Shown in pieces: positions 21,502 through 32,765 of a DNA stretch of 64,000 nt. Every line of letters begins with the position of its first letter. Position 1 is the first letter of the stretch. The notes beneath the pieces are model-generated. The model made no database searches. It was not told the origin of the DNA and saw only the letters and a program-made list of their open reading frames with translations. The position numbers and the translations under genes were made by a program. This DNA comes from Lepiota brunneoincarnata (Eukaryota; Basidiomycota; Agaricomycetes; Agaricales; Agaricaceae): NCBI GenBank assembly GCA_023014365.1, contig JAEBUN010000004.1:2170001-2234000 (forward strand), read 5' to 3'.

Positions 21502-23567
21502 ATGTCGCTCCTCCCACTCGATCTACACATTGCGGTTCTGGCCTTTTTACCTCCCCTTAGGTGTCGCCTTCGTGACGATGTTGCGATACAGACTCTAGTC
21601 AACTACTTGCAGACAACTTCGCTCTTGCGTGAAGCTGCGCTGACACCTGCTGTATGGGAGCCCCACTACCGCATGAGATACCGGCACTGTCTCCTGAGTA
21701 ATGAGAATCCCAGAAGGTCCAGACACAACGGGAACTGGAGGCTTATGTATCTTGAAAGGCGCAGGACTGACAAGGTCGCTTTGGAGCTACTACGAGACAT
21801 TACATTATCCCGAGTGGGACGCAATGAGATGGTCCTCATATTATCGAAAATGGGCACAGATATCTGGGATGTGTTGGACATCGAAGGCCAGAGAGAAATC
21901 CCGATGTTTCCGCCGTTACCTGAACCAGACCCTCCTTATATCCTGACCCAACATTTCTGGGTGCGTCGGATGCTTGAGGTGATAGCCCGGGAGCAGGCTA
22001 TTGAGGTTTGGAGTACCCTCGTCGGAATGGTTCGAGTTCCTGCTGAGGGGAGAGCTTCCTTCGAACAGACTATGTTAGGACTGTCGGCTTTCTTCGGGAA
22101 GTCTATCCAGGATGTGAGTGATAGGATTTTTGTTGAAGCTTCTGTGTGCCTTCAAGTGTAATGAGGTTGGTTTAGATGACAGAATTGCTTGATGACCTGG
22201 AGGCAGGATGCCGGCAATATGTGCGAGGCAAGGGCTTGAAGCTCGATATTGGATCTCCCGCCTATAATATTCCAGAACTATGTAAGGCCATCTGTGGGTT
22301 TATGTTGGCCAGAGGCTTTGGACCATCGCAAGGTGGGTGACCCCTCTATTATTGTGGGTTAGTAACTGAGCGTCAACCGGACAGATATATATCTCGATAT
22401 ACACAACCAATTGCCACACGCATATCTAACGACCCACAAACATACCCTGCCGATCGCTCTTGTTCACTTGTTCGCCTCGTTGGCGAGGAGATTGGGACTC
22501 GATGCTTCTCCAATCAACTTCCCAGAAAAGGTCCTGTGCCACGTTCGGTCCCCACGAAGGGGAGAAGGCCCCTTTCACATTAACGTCTTTGTCACCAATT
22601 TTGAAAACTGTATCATCAAAATACAGGATTTGGGACACCATCTCAGCACCCCACACCTCCTTGATACAATCCCGGCTGCATACGTGTCCCGGTATCTCGA
22701 CCCTGCGGACTCATCCACCATGCTTATCCGTGCGGCAAGGAACATTCTGATTTCCCATTCGCGCGCACCGTACCTCCCATACGATGTTGTACAGAACAGT
22801 CTGTACCTCACTATCGTGGTCTACCTGATGTTTCATGGCGACATCGAGGGCATCGCACAGATCCTGAGGACTGTGGATTTGCGACCGGTGGACTGTGCTA
22901 CATTCCTGATGGATAAATTGGCGCCCCTTTTATTACCCCCGAGTCGCGTTCTGCTGGAAACACACTGCAAGTATGTGCTCGAGGATGAAGCGGTGGCTGC
23001 TGCATCTATCCAATTGCGCAATCGGCTCCGACCCGTTAAATACTTCGTTGGGTTACCATTCAGGCATCGACGGTATGGGTTTATTGCGTGCATCACGAGT
23101 TGGGATGTAAGTGTTCTTTGGAAAGTGATTGATGTGCGAGTTTCTGATAAGTGTGCAGGATTCTTGCAAGGCTAGTGATGCATGGATTAATCAGATGGGA
23201 GTCGATGCGTTGGATAGAGGAAGACATCAGCCGTTTTACACAAGTCTGGTGCTTGATGATGGAGCGACACAACGATGTAAGTGGAACGATTGGACCTCTG
23301 AGAATGTGATATTGAGGTGTCTACCGTATAGATATTGCAGAGGAGAACATAGAGCCCTTGCCCCTCTCCGAAGACTATGTAGGGCAATTCTTTGAGAAAC
23401 ACCCGAACATGGCGATGTACTTCCAGTCTGTAGAGGTCGAGGAGACCGATGAGCCTAAGCGCGAGAAGCGATGGAGGATGGTGCTGAGTCCAGAATCGAG
23501 AGGCAACTATCCCGAGGACGATGTCGTTGGGTCAGCCTGGGTCAAGGAGGGTATTCTGGATATATAG
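21502..23567 (+). CDS. F-box / SirB1-like / YccV-domain protein (FBXO21-like)
   Basis: Five exons (21502-22113, 22176-22332, 22385-23106, 23159-23276, 23332-23567) give 614 residues. An F-box-like start (LPLDLHIAVLAFLPPL) is followed by a transglutaminase-like SirB1 domain (RASFEQTMLGLSAFFGKS; LPIALVHLFASLARRLGLDASPINFPEKVLCHV). A C-terminal hemimethylated-DNA-binding/YccV-type domain follows (KYFVGLPFRHRRYGFIACITSWD ... IAEENIEPL). This domain order is that of human FBXO21 and its fungal relatives, substrate receptors of SCF ubiquitin ligases. The fungal substrate is not known. The next gene starts 52 bases downstream on the same strand. Confidence 0.88.
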
Positions 23568-23619
23568 TTAGAATAGTAGGTTGTGACGTCGTGTGACAGG
23601 ACGCGTTCTCGTCCTTGAA

Positions 23620-25673
23620 ATGACCACATTTGTAAACAGAAATGCCGCCTCGTATTACAGGCCCCAAGCATATGTTCCTCAGCAGCCAGCGCAACAGCGG
23701 CCTGCCCCTGATGTACGGGATGACTATGAACGTGAGTCATATGCAAATTTTCTCTTTCATACGTTACCTATCTGTTTTGTTATCAGGGTGGTACACCGAA
23801 GGAACGCCATTTAACCGGATGTCACTCTCTCTCCGTTCTGGCATCCTTTCCGAGGTCGCATGGGCACTCGACCGTCTCTGTCGACTATGCCACAACGATC
23901 AATTCGTCTTTCGGTCCATACCAGGTCTGGTAGATGGATTGTTTGACTGGCCGGAGTGGTATGCAACGGAGGGATACAAAGCCTGGACGGACGAGGATGT
24001 TCTCTTCTCGCCTTCGCCTGACCTCGTTAAACAACGCCGCTTTGCGCTTGAGTCCCTTTTCGTTCTGCGGAACGCGGCCTTGAACGAGACGAACGCATGG
24101 GACTTGGCAGTGCATTCGCATATGATGGGACTGCTCCTTAATACCATGTTCAACCTCGACGCCAACAAGGATGAAAATGTAGAGTTTGTGCTGCATGTCC
24201 TGGACATCTTCCAGATCCTAGCCCCGAGGGTGGTCATCCATTCTAATCTGCTGTCGACACAAAACCCTCTTCCCCCGATGCTGAACATCCTACGCACGAC
24301 CACGAACCGCTCTATGATTATCTCGGCGCTGACAGCTCTTACTACCCTCTTTTCCAACCCCTCCAATGCCTCGCAACTCACTAGGGACTCGCCCGCTTTA
24401 GAGGCTGCCGTTCGATATCTCCCGCTTTTTATTGACGTGCCACTCGTGGATGCTTGTGTCAACTATTTATATGTACATATTTCGCATCCGCCATTCGCGA
24501 GAGCGTTCCTGCTTCACCCCGAGATGCCTAGTGTGCTGAAGCTGCTCATATCGTTCATCTTGCACGAGCAGGCGTTAGTGGAAGAGCATGTGAGCATTGA
24601 CGTTACGGGTTCAGTGCATACTGCGCCGTCTACAGCCGTGCAGACAAAGGATCACGAGCTGACTCTGGAAGAGTTGGATGGTTTGTTGGAGATGAGCGAG
24701 CCCCAGCGGTGCTATGAGTGGTATGTCCTGCGTGTTCATCCGAACATGCTCTTTGACTCACGTCTTTAGGATGAAATGCATGTTTGTCGCAAAAGCGGAT
24801 GGGGAGGTTACACAAGTCGATTTTTGGAATCTCTACAAGGATACCTTCACACCGCACGCAGAGAAATGCGCTCTATTGGTCGCGTCAGATGTGATCAAGA
24901 ATGTCAACCATGTTTTCCCGCAGGCACAAGCAATGGTCCTTCAAAGTCCAGTGCAAAGATTCGTCGTTCGTGGGGTGGACCGTCGGAAGGATGCCACGCC
25001 CGTTGAGCGTTTCAAATGCCAGTGGGACAGAAATCAGTGCCCAGCAGCTGCACCTCAATCACCTAACGAACTATATGACCACGTACTGGGGCATCTTGAC
25101 AGTGCAGAGGCCACCGAGTATTCATGTTTGTGGGCGTCATGTCCTCAGGCGAGCCTCTCAAAACCCCAGCTCCATTCACATATCCTCACCCATTTATCGA
25201 GTAACCAACCACCCCAAAAACACCCATCACAGAGCGACACTATTACCCTCCCCTCCGGCGGTGCACAACACCCTGTTGCAGATCCAACCTCCAGGCCTAT
25301 TCCACCATTACGCAGCACGGTCATTAGTTATACCAGACCAAGAGCTGACCCTCCCTCGCCAGCTCTCACAGCTCTTCTGATTATTCGTATCCTCTTCCGA
25401 ACCTCATTTGCTTCTGCCGAAGCTGCACCGAGAGTGGACGCAGACCATTTCGGTTTCCCTGGTGTTGTGGAAGACACAAGCGACCCGGATGATGCTGTAG
25501 ATGCAAACTTCAGTGGGGATGACAGGGAAGGAGAACTAAGAGGACGAAAGGCATTTGTTGGGATTCGGAGTCTGTTGGAGAGGGTAAATATCTATGATTC
25601 TGTGCTTATGAGCTGGGTCACGGAGATGGCTGATTTTGGTGTTACGGGAGCCATGCTCGAGAGTTCGCCGTAG
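23620..25673 (+). CDS. RSC9: RSC9-like chromatin-remodelling subunit
   Basis: Three exons (23620-23731, 23787-24720, 24770-25673) give 649 residues. After a Gln/Pro-rich start (YYRPQAYVPQQPAQQ) comes LRSGILSEVAWALDRLCRLC and a helical-repeat region (ALESLFVLRNAALNE, NVEFVLHVLDIFQILAP). A winged-helix RFX-like segment (DFWNLYKDTFTPH) follows, then a zinc-finger-like region with C/H pairs (KCQWDRNQCP, YSCLWASCPQ with LHSHILTH). This architecture matches basidiomycete Rsc9/ARID-group subunits of the RSC/SWI-SNF remodellers, though I do not see an ARID domain here. The name rests on recalled family resemblance. The gap to the gene upstream is only 52 bases. Confidence 0.6.
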
Positions 25674-25851
25674 CGTACAGACGTTGCGACAGACTTATGT
25701 TTTAAGGTACATACAAGCGATTGATTTCGTGGTGCTCCGTACTCCGGCCCGCGGCTGATGATGATATGACGACGGAATTTCCCCGAACACAGCTGCCGAT
25801 CACATACAGCCGCATTGTTGTCATGGTGTGCATATATCCAGGTCCACTATT

Positions 25852-28411
25852 ATGAACTTTCCTCGGCGAGCCTCGCAGGTAACACCGAAGGTTGTGGGCT
25901 TTTATTCCAAGCTCTTCCAAGGCATTCCCTTGGAGAAAATACGAGGACCCAACCAGACACTGGACCAATTCTATGCGGATTTGCTGACGCAGAGTGTGGA
26001 CCGCGCACTTGTCACCAGGGAGCTGGAAAAGGCACCGAGGGATGCTTGCTTGGGTTATTTGAAGGTATACTATGTTGGCATGTTGACGGTCAACGAGACA
26101 TATTGACTAATCGTGTCCAGAGATTCTTGAACTCTTGGTTCAGAGCATGTGTGCATTATGCGCGGACGGCTGCTTATGATGATGTGAAAAAGATACATGC
26201 ATTGGAGACGTTGTCCGTTGCCGTGCGCGGGATGTTTGCGAAATCCCTGTCGGGGTGGGAGGTAATGGAGGTTCTAGCTGGGAGCGTGGGTGAGAGCGAT
26301 GTCATGTTCATGGTGCGTTCAGCGAGTCCCATCGTGTTGGTACGGCAGGGAGACCATGTGTTGACTAGGATTTCACTAATACGGTCGCTGATATCATGTT
26401 GGATACCAAAGCACCCGGTAGGTTGTGCTTGTCCGAAAAAACTCGTCAAGATTGCTCATGCCTGGTTCAGCAAACATTAGGCACTTGGCGCTTCAACTAG
26501 GACTGGTATACATGTGCGGAGCTGGGCAGACAAGTCTGGGTTCTTATTTCTTAAGAAGGGATTTCTTCCATGCTATTGTGACGGTCAGTCTGAGCACCAA
26601 AAGCCCCTCTCCAACCGCAACTCAATCGAATATGATTTACAGTTTGTGAAGAGTCCTGAAACAGAGAAGTACACATTTGAAGCGGCTCTCTTGCTTTGCG
26701 TACTCGTCAATTTCCACCGTTCAGACGCCGCCCGCTTGAATCCGTACTTAAGAAGATTACAAACCTGCGAGGACATAGAGTTCTTCAGGAAGGTCAACTG
26801 GGCTGTGGATTTTGCACTGAACGCTGCTATACAGTGAGAGGTTCTCTCAAGCCTCACAGCCATTTTGAACTTACCAGTGTCCAAGGTCCTACAGAAAGCT
26901 TTCCGATGACACACCCTCACACACCACTGGAATTGTTTCTGTATTTGCCTCATGGCGCCCCGACAAAGCTCTGTCGTATACATCCACAGACCATCCGAAG
27001 GAGCTCTTCAAACAACAGTAAGAATGGGGACCTATTCTTGGGAGGAGAAAGTGGCGACTGATGGTTCTTTAAAACAGGCCGATTGAAGCTGCCGTTGCGC
27101 TTCTTCCAATATTTGAGATGGCCCACGCAAGCAAGACATTCCGGAGCCTCTTGATCGAAGCAATTGCTTCGGTGGATGAGCAGAAGCATGAAAAGGCGGG
27201 ACAGTCGTCCCCTGCTCTGCTCACGACTTTGTCGTTGTCGTCGTACATTCTTACCCATGCGTCTTCGACGGCTTCTGCTCGAGCATTGGCTTATGCTAAC
27301 CTGTCTCTCAAAACTCTGCTTGGACTTTTAGAGAGTGGATCAATCATGGCGAGTCTATTTCAACCCAATCAAAGCGTACTTGTGTTGTCAAGACAGGTGA
27401 GACAGTTGAAGAAGACAGGCATCTCTGCTGATTTTTTATTTATAAGAGATTACCGATTCTCCCAGCCCACAATAATCCTCGCGCCCCTGTCTGCGCGTTG
27501 CTAGATTGCACCGTACTCTGGCTACGCCACAACTTGTAATATAGGCTCGAAGTTTCATCCTACTTGTAAGGGTTTACACTTGGCGTCCTATGTCGCCTAA
27601 TTCTTTTTACAGTGAGGTTGTCCATCAATATTGTCCAACACGTGCTAGAATATCTTCGACACAATCGCATGCGTTTAGGTGAGTTTCCTGTTAGTCAGGA
27701 GAATTTGTTGTCCTCATGATGTCTCACGTGTAGAGTATGAGTGGAAGGAACTGTGGTCTGCTACCTTGGGCCTCTTAAACTTTATTGCGACCAGGACACA
27801 GAATATCACAGCCTCAGTGGAATTAGGTGCTCTCGTGGATGAGGTATGATAAGCTTCATATCAGAAGGGACAGGGTCGTGACACATCCACAGACTGTCGC
27901 TCTGTTAGAATGTGCGCTTTTCCGTGGCGAGAGGTTCCTTCCCTCGCCAAAGGCGTTACACGAATTTATTGTAGGGCTATCGCTTGATCGTTCTATCACA
28001 GATCTACTAAATTTCCCCAGTACGAGCTGATACGTTTTTCGGGTGCTTTGCAAAAGCTCGAAATAGTCGTGCGCGAGCTCTCGGCGTCGTCGTTAAAGCG
28101 GGTAGCTTGGGTTAGTGCACGTACGACAGAGGAGCGGTTGAGTGGTATTTTGCAGACTTTGAGACACTACGAGCAAAAGGTATTGGATGGAGGGGGAAAG
28201 ACAGCGAAAGAAGCAATGCGGATTGTTGCAAGAGAGATCGAATCCGAGGGGCTACAGGGCGCTAAGCCAACATTTGACTCGGAACCTGTGTAAGTCGGGT
28301 TCAATTTGAGGACGAATCAGAGGACTAATCAGACATATCAGAAAACGTGTTGAAGATGCAGTTGGATTTATTCGTTATGGATACAGCGATATTCTGGCAC
28401 TTATGCCATAG
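25852..28411 (+). CDS. ARMH3 / UPF0588 family armadillo-like protein, with in-frame stop
   Basis: About thirteen exons. Conserved blocks in order: VVGFYSKLFQG (N-terminal), NSWFRACVHYA, IRHLALQLGLVYMCGAGQTS with GSYFLRRDFFHAIVTFVKSPETE, FEAALLLCVLVNFHRSDAARLNPYLRRL, WRPDKALSYTS, IEAAVALLPIFEMAHASK, VLWLRHNL...RLEVSSYL, YEWKELWSATLGLLNFIA, GERFLPSPKALHEFIYELIR, EDAVGFIRYGYSDILALMP at the end. This is the family of human ARMH3 (C10orf76), a Golgi PI4KB partner; a similar trafficking role is inferred. Between RHNL and RLEVSSYL the frame contains TAA at 27537-27539. The sequences on both sides are in the same frame, so one substitution could explain it. In the next intron an AG five bases past the first acceptor keeps the frame. 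Confidence 0.75.
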
Positions 28412-28841
28412 GAATGGATTGGACGATGTAGATAGGCTGTTTCCCTGTGAGATGGGATTTGCGGAAGCTGCAGTGTCACGCGGGATTCCGTTCCTCCGAG
28501 TCAGGAGAAAAAACTTTTTGTCCATCCAAATCAGGCAATAAACGGCGCTAGTGATGAAATTGTAAGTTTTTTTACGGGGCTACTTGTTGTTCGCGCCTTA
28601 TCTCGTTCTAATGAGCGTCTATATTGTGTGTGTCCGCCGAATTTCCAGTGCTTTATCACCGGATGTTGGAAATTCATCTGAGATGTCGTATGCGTTGAGT
28701 TTGCTTATCAGCGTATTACGTCGTCGCGCCCTTACTCGGTGAATGGCTCGGTGGAAGCAACTCCTGACCCTTGGCTGGAAATCGAATCGCACTAGCCGTT
28801 AGATCTTTTCAACAGCGACCTCCTCGCTTGGACACTCTACA
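28412..28841. other. Intergenic upstream of glycine dehydrogenase
   Basis: About 430 bases with no supported gene. It holds the 3' region of the ARMH3-family gene and the promoter of the P-protein gene that starts at 28842. Short frames here look non-coding. Confidence 0.35.
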
Positions 28842-31800
28842 ATGTATGCCTCGGGCGTTGTGTCGAGGTTTGGGCGGCTACTATCTACGCACCGTCCCCT
28901 TTGGTCCATCCAGTCTTCTAGGGGCTTAGCTAGCCTCCGGAAGCCGCCATCCTTATTCGACCCCTTGGACACTTTCAGCGAGCGTCATATCGGGCCAGAT
29001 GACGCTGAAACCTCTAGGATGCTCGAGAAAATTGGGTACAAAACCATGGACCAATTCATCGAGGCGACCATTCCTCCTAATATCCGAATTGCTTCGAACA
29101 CCATCAGTAATGCCACTATTGAGCCATTCAGCGAGTCTCAGCTGCATGCTCAGGCGAAGGCTTTGGGTGGTCGTAATAAAGTGTTCAAGAATTACATTGG
29201 CATGGGTTATCACTGCGCGGTCGTTCCTCCTGTTATATTGCGAAATGTATGATAATCCTGCCCCATTTCGCCCCTGCTTATCATCTTCTAGGTCTTCGAG
29301 AACCCGGCGTGGTACACACAGTATACCCCCTACCAGCCCGAGATTGCACAAGGTCCGGATAATTTCGTGTGTTAAATTTGTCCCATCACTGATAGTTCTA
29401 AATTTAGGTCGACTGGAATCTTTGGTGAATTTTCAAACCATGGTTATGTCATTAACGGCGATGGATATTGCGAACGCATCTCTTCTGGACGAGGCCACGG
29501 CCGCTGCTGAAGGCATGGTTATGGCGTTTGCTTCTGGATCATTGAAGAGAAAGACTTTCATTGTCGATTCTGCTGTCCTTCCCCAAACAATCGCGGTTCT
29601 TCAAACGCGTGCAAAAGGTTTTTCCATTCGCATTGTAGTTGGCGACGCCCAATCTCTGCTACAAACAGAGGATCTCTCCGATATTTGTGGTGTCCTTGTT
29701 CAATATCCCGATGTCTATGGGTCTGCCCGTGATTTCAGTGTGGTGGCTGAAAGGACCCATGCCGTAGGAGGCCTTGTCGTCGTTGCAACTGATCTTCTCG
29801 CACTGACACACTTGAAACCCCCGGGTGAATGGTGTGCCGACGTTGTGGTCGGGAACTCTGGACGGTTCGGCGTACCCACTGGTTTCGGAGGACCTCATGC
29901 TGCTTTCTTTGCTGTCACGGACAAGCTGAAGAGGAAGATGCCGGGTCGCTTGATTGGGCGCAGCCGTGATGCGGAAGGCAAGCTCGCTTACCGACTTTCT
30001 TTGCAAAGTAAGTTTCCGTGGGCCGGTGCCATGGTTTTTCTTGACAAATTGACCACTAGCGCGCGAACAACATATCCGTCGCGAGAGGGCTACGAGCAAT
30101 ATCTGCACGAGCCAAGCCTTGCTCGCCAACATGGCTGCCATGTATGCTGTGTATCATGGACCTCAAGGATTGAAACGCATTGCCGACAAGGTTCATGGAT
30201 TTACACAAGTGTTCGTGAATGCGGTTGAAGGATTGGGCTACAAATCTGTCTATCAAGATTTCTTCGACACTGCCACGATCGATGTTACCCCCATTTTGTC
30301 TAGCGTTGACTCCTTGCACGAGAAATCTGTGGAAGCTTGCATCAACCTACGACGAATCGACGACAAACTTGTCAGTGTCACCTTTGACGAGAGCATAACC
30401 TCCCAGGACCTCGTATCTCTCATTAATGTTTTTGCTTCTGCCGCCTCTACGAGCCCTGTCTCTCTGGCTGATCTTGTCGAGCCCAAACAGTCAGCGGTCC
30501 CCGATAATCTCAAACGTACATCAGAATTCCTTCCTCACCCGGTCTTCAACAAACATCACTCTGAGACCGAGATGTTGCGTTACATCAACCATTTGGCCTC
30601 GAAGGATCTCAGTCTTGCTCATGCCATGATCCCTCTTGGTAGCTGTACCATGAAACTCAACAGTACCAGCAGCATGATCCCTCTCTCTTGGCCTGAGTTT
30701 AGCAATATCCATCCATTCGCTCCTTATGATCAAGTCAGTGGCTATCACATTATCATCAAAGTAAGATTTTGGCTTACCCCATGAGATGGAATCTTACACG
30801 AGCCATCCTTTCCAGGAACTCGAGGATTACCTCTGCAGAATTACAGGCTTCCATGCAGCATCCCTTCAGCCTAACTCGGGAGCCGCTGGAGAATATACCG
30901 GTCTATGTGTCATCCGTGCTTACCATGAATCTCGGAGCGAGAGTCATCGTGACATTTGCCTTATCCCTCTCAGTGCACACGGAACAAACCCGGCTGTACG
31001 GTTCCTGGTTTTATTGTCATGGCCACTAATTCTCATTATCTTGTCTAGTCTGCTGCGATGGCTGGCCTAAAGGTTGTTGCTGTTAAAGTTCATCTAGACG
31101 GAAACCTCGATCTTGAAGATCTTCGCGCGAAGGCGGAGAAGCACAAGGACCACCTTGCTGCCTTCATGGTGAGCTGACTCCGCTTTATCTCGGGATAAAC
31201 ACTCGATATGATAAATAGATCACTTATCCTTCCACATTTGGTGTTTTCGAAGCTGGCGTTCAAGAGGTACATTTTTTTTATTAAGTTATCGATGCCGAAG
31301 TCTAAGAGATGCTATAGGCATGCAAGATTATACATGATAACGGCGGGCAAGTTTATCTCGATGGTGCCAACCTCAACGCCCAGATCGGTTTAACCAACCC
31401 CGCTACCTGCGGTGGCGATGTCTGCCACCTGAATCTCCATAAGACATTCGCTATGTAAGTACAAACACCAGAGTCCGTTGTAGCCGCCGCACTGAGCCTC
31501 ATAATGTAGTCCTCATGGTGGTGGTGGACCCGGCGTTGGGTAAGCTGACAGTTAGTGTTGTTATTAATCGACCGCTCACACCATCGTGGTCAGGCCTATC
31601 TGTGTCGCGAAGCACCTTACTCCCTTCCTTCCTTCCCATCCAGCCATGCCTACCAGAGGGGATCAAGCCATCGATGCTGTTTCTGCTGCACCTTTCGGTA
31701 GTGCGTCCATCGACCTAATCTCATGGGCGTACATCAAGATGCTTGGTGGAAAGGGCCTCACGGAGTCCTCGAAGACCGCTCTGCTCAGCGCCAATTACAT

Positions 31801-32547
31801 GGCCGCTCGCCTTTCTGGCCACTATACTCTCCGCTACAAGAATGAAAATGGACGGGTTGCCCACGAGTTACTGATTGATCTAGCTGAATTTGATAAGGCT
31901 GCTGGCCTCAAGGTTCATGACTTCGCTAAGCGCCTGCAGGCTAGTTGATCTATTCGTTTGGTTAATATACCCGCCAACTCACGCACAATCTTCTTCAGGA
32001 TTTTGGCTTTCACCCACCGACATGTTCTTGGCCTATTCAGACTTGCATGCTCATTGAGCCTACTGAGTCCGAGACGCTCGACGAACTTGACAGGTTCTGC
32101 GACGCGATGATCCAGATCCGCAAGGAGGCAGAGGATATCATCACCGGCGAACAACCGAGAGATAACAACTTATTGAAGAATGCACCTCACCCTATGTCGG
32201 TCATTGCTTTGCCCGAAGATAAATGGAATAGGTTTGTTCGCCTGCTATCAATTACATGCGCAGCGCCTCATAAAACATGCATCCCAGACCATACTCGCGA
32301 CAGGAAGCCGCATATCCTTTGCACTGGCTTCAAGAAATGAAGTTCTGGCCAACCGTTTCCTCGAGTTGATGATGGTGAGCATTCACAACTGGCTTTCCCA
32401 ACAGCTCACGCCGAACACCTTCCTTAGCTTATGGAGATCTGAATCTCGTTGTGAGTTTCCTTCGGATTTATCTGGAATCTGCATCGGCTGATCCAGCCGT
32501 TTCAGTGTGATTGTCCGTCCGTAGAGGAGCTTACCTCCAATCACTAG
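28842..32547 (+). CDS. GCV2: Glycine dehydrogenase (decarboxylating), P-protein, mitochondrial
   Basis: About fourteen exons. The N-terminus ([20 protein letters not shown]) is a basic, Ser-rich mitochondrial targeting sequence. Family blocks: [125 protein letters not shown], and the PLP lysine in [18 protein letters not shown]. It decarboxylates glycine in the mitochondrial glycine cleavage system. One intron before [12 protein letters not shown] starts with GC (gctagt). Near the end, FWPTVS to RVDD needs removal of one T at about 32361; after it the conserved [17 protein letters not shown] continues normally. Recalled as a MAT-A-linked gene in agarics. Confidence 0.92.
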
Positions 32548-32765
32548 ACACCTTTCTTGGAGCTCAACTATATAGACTATTACATTCTCACCTGTAACTT
32601 GCATGGGCTTTCTATTCCTCTAGGAGGCTCGCCCAGCCTTCGGCATTGCTCAACCACACGCCGCAACCTGTGTATCATATCTCCCTGTCTCATATTCGTT
32701 GGGTTTCTTTTGGGATGAGCCGTATTCCATAGTGTTGGAATGAAACGACAGAGATCACGATAACA

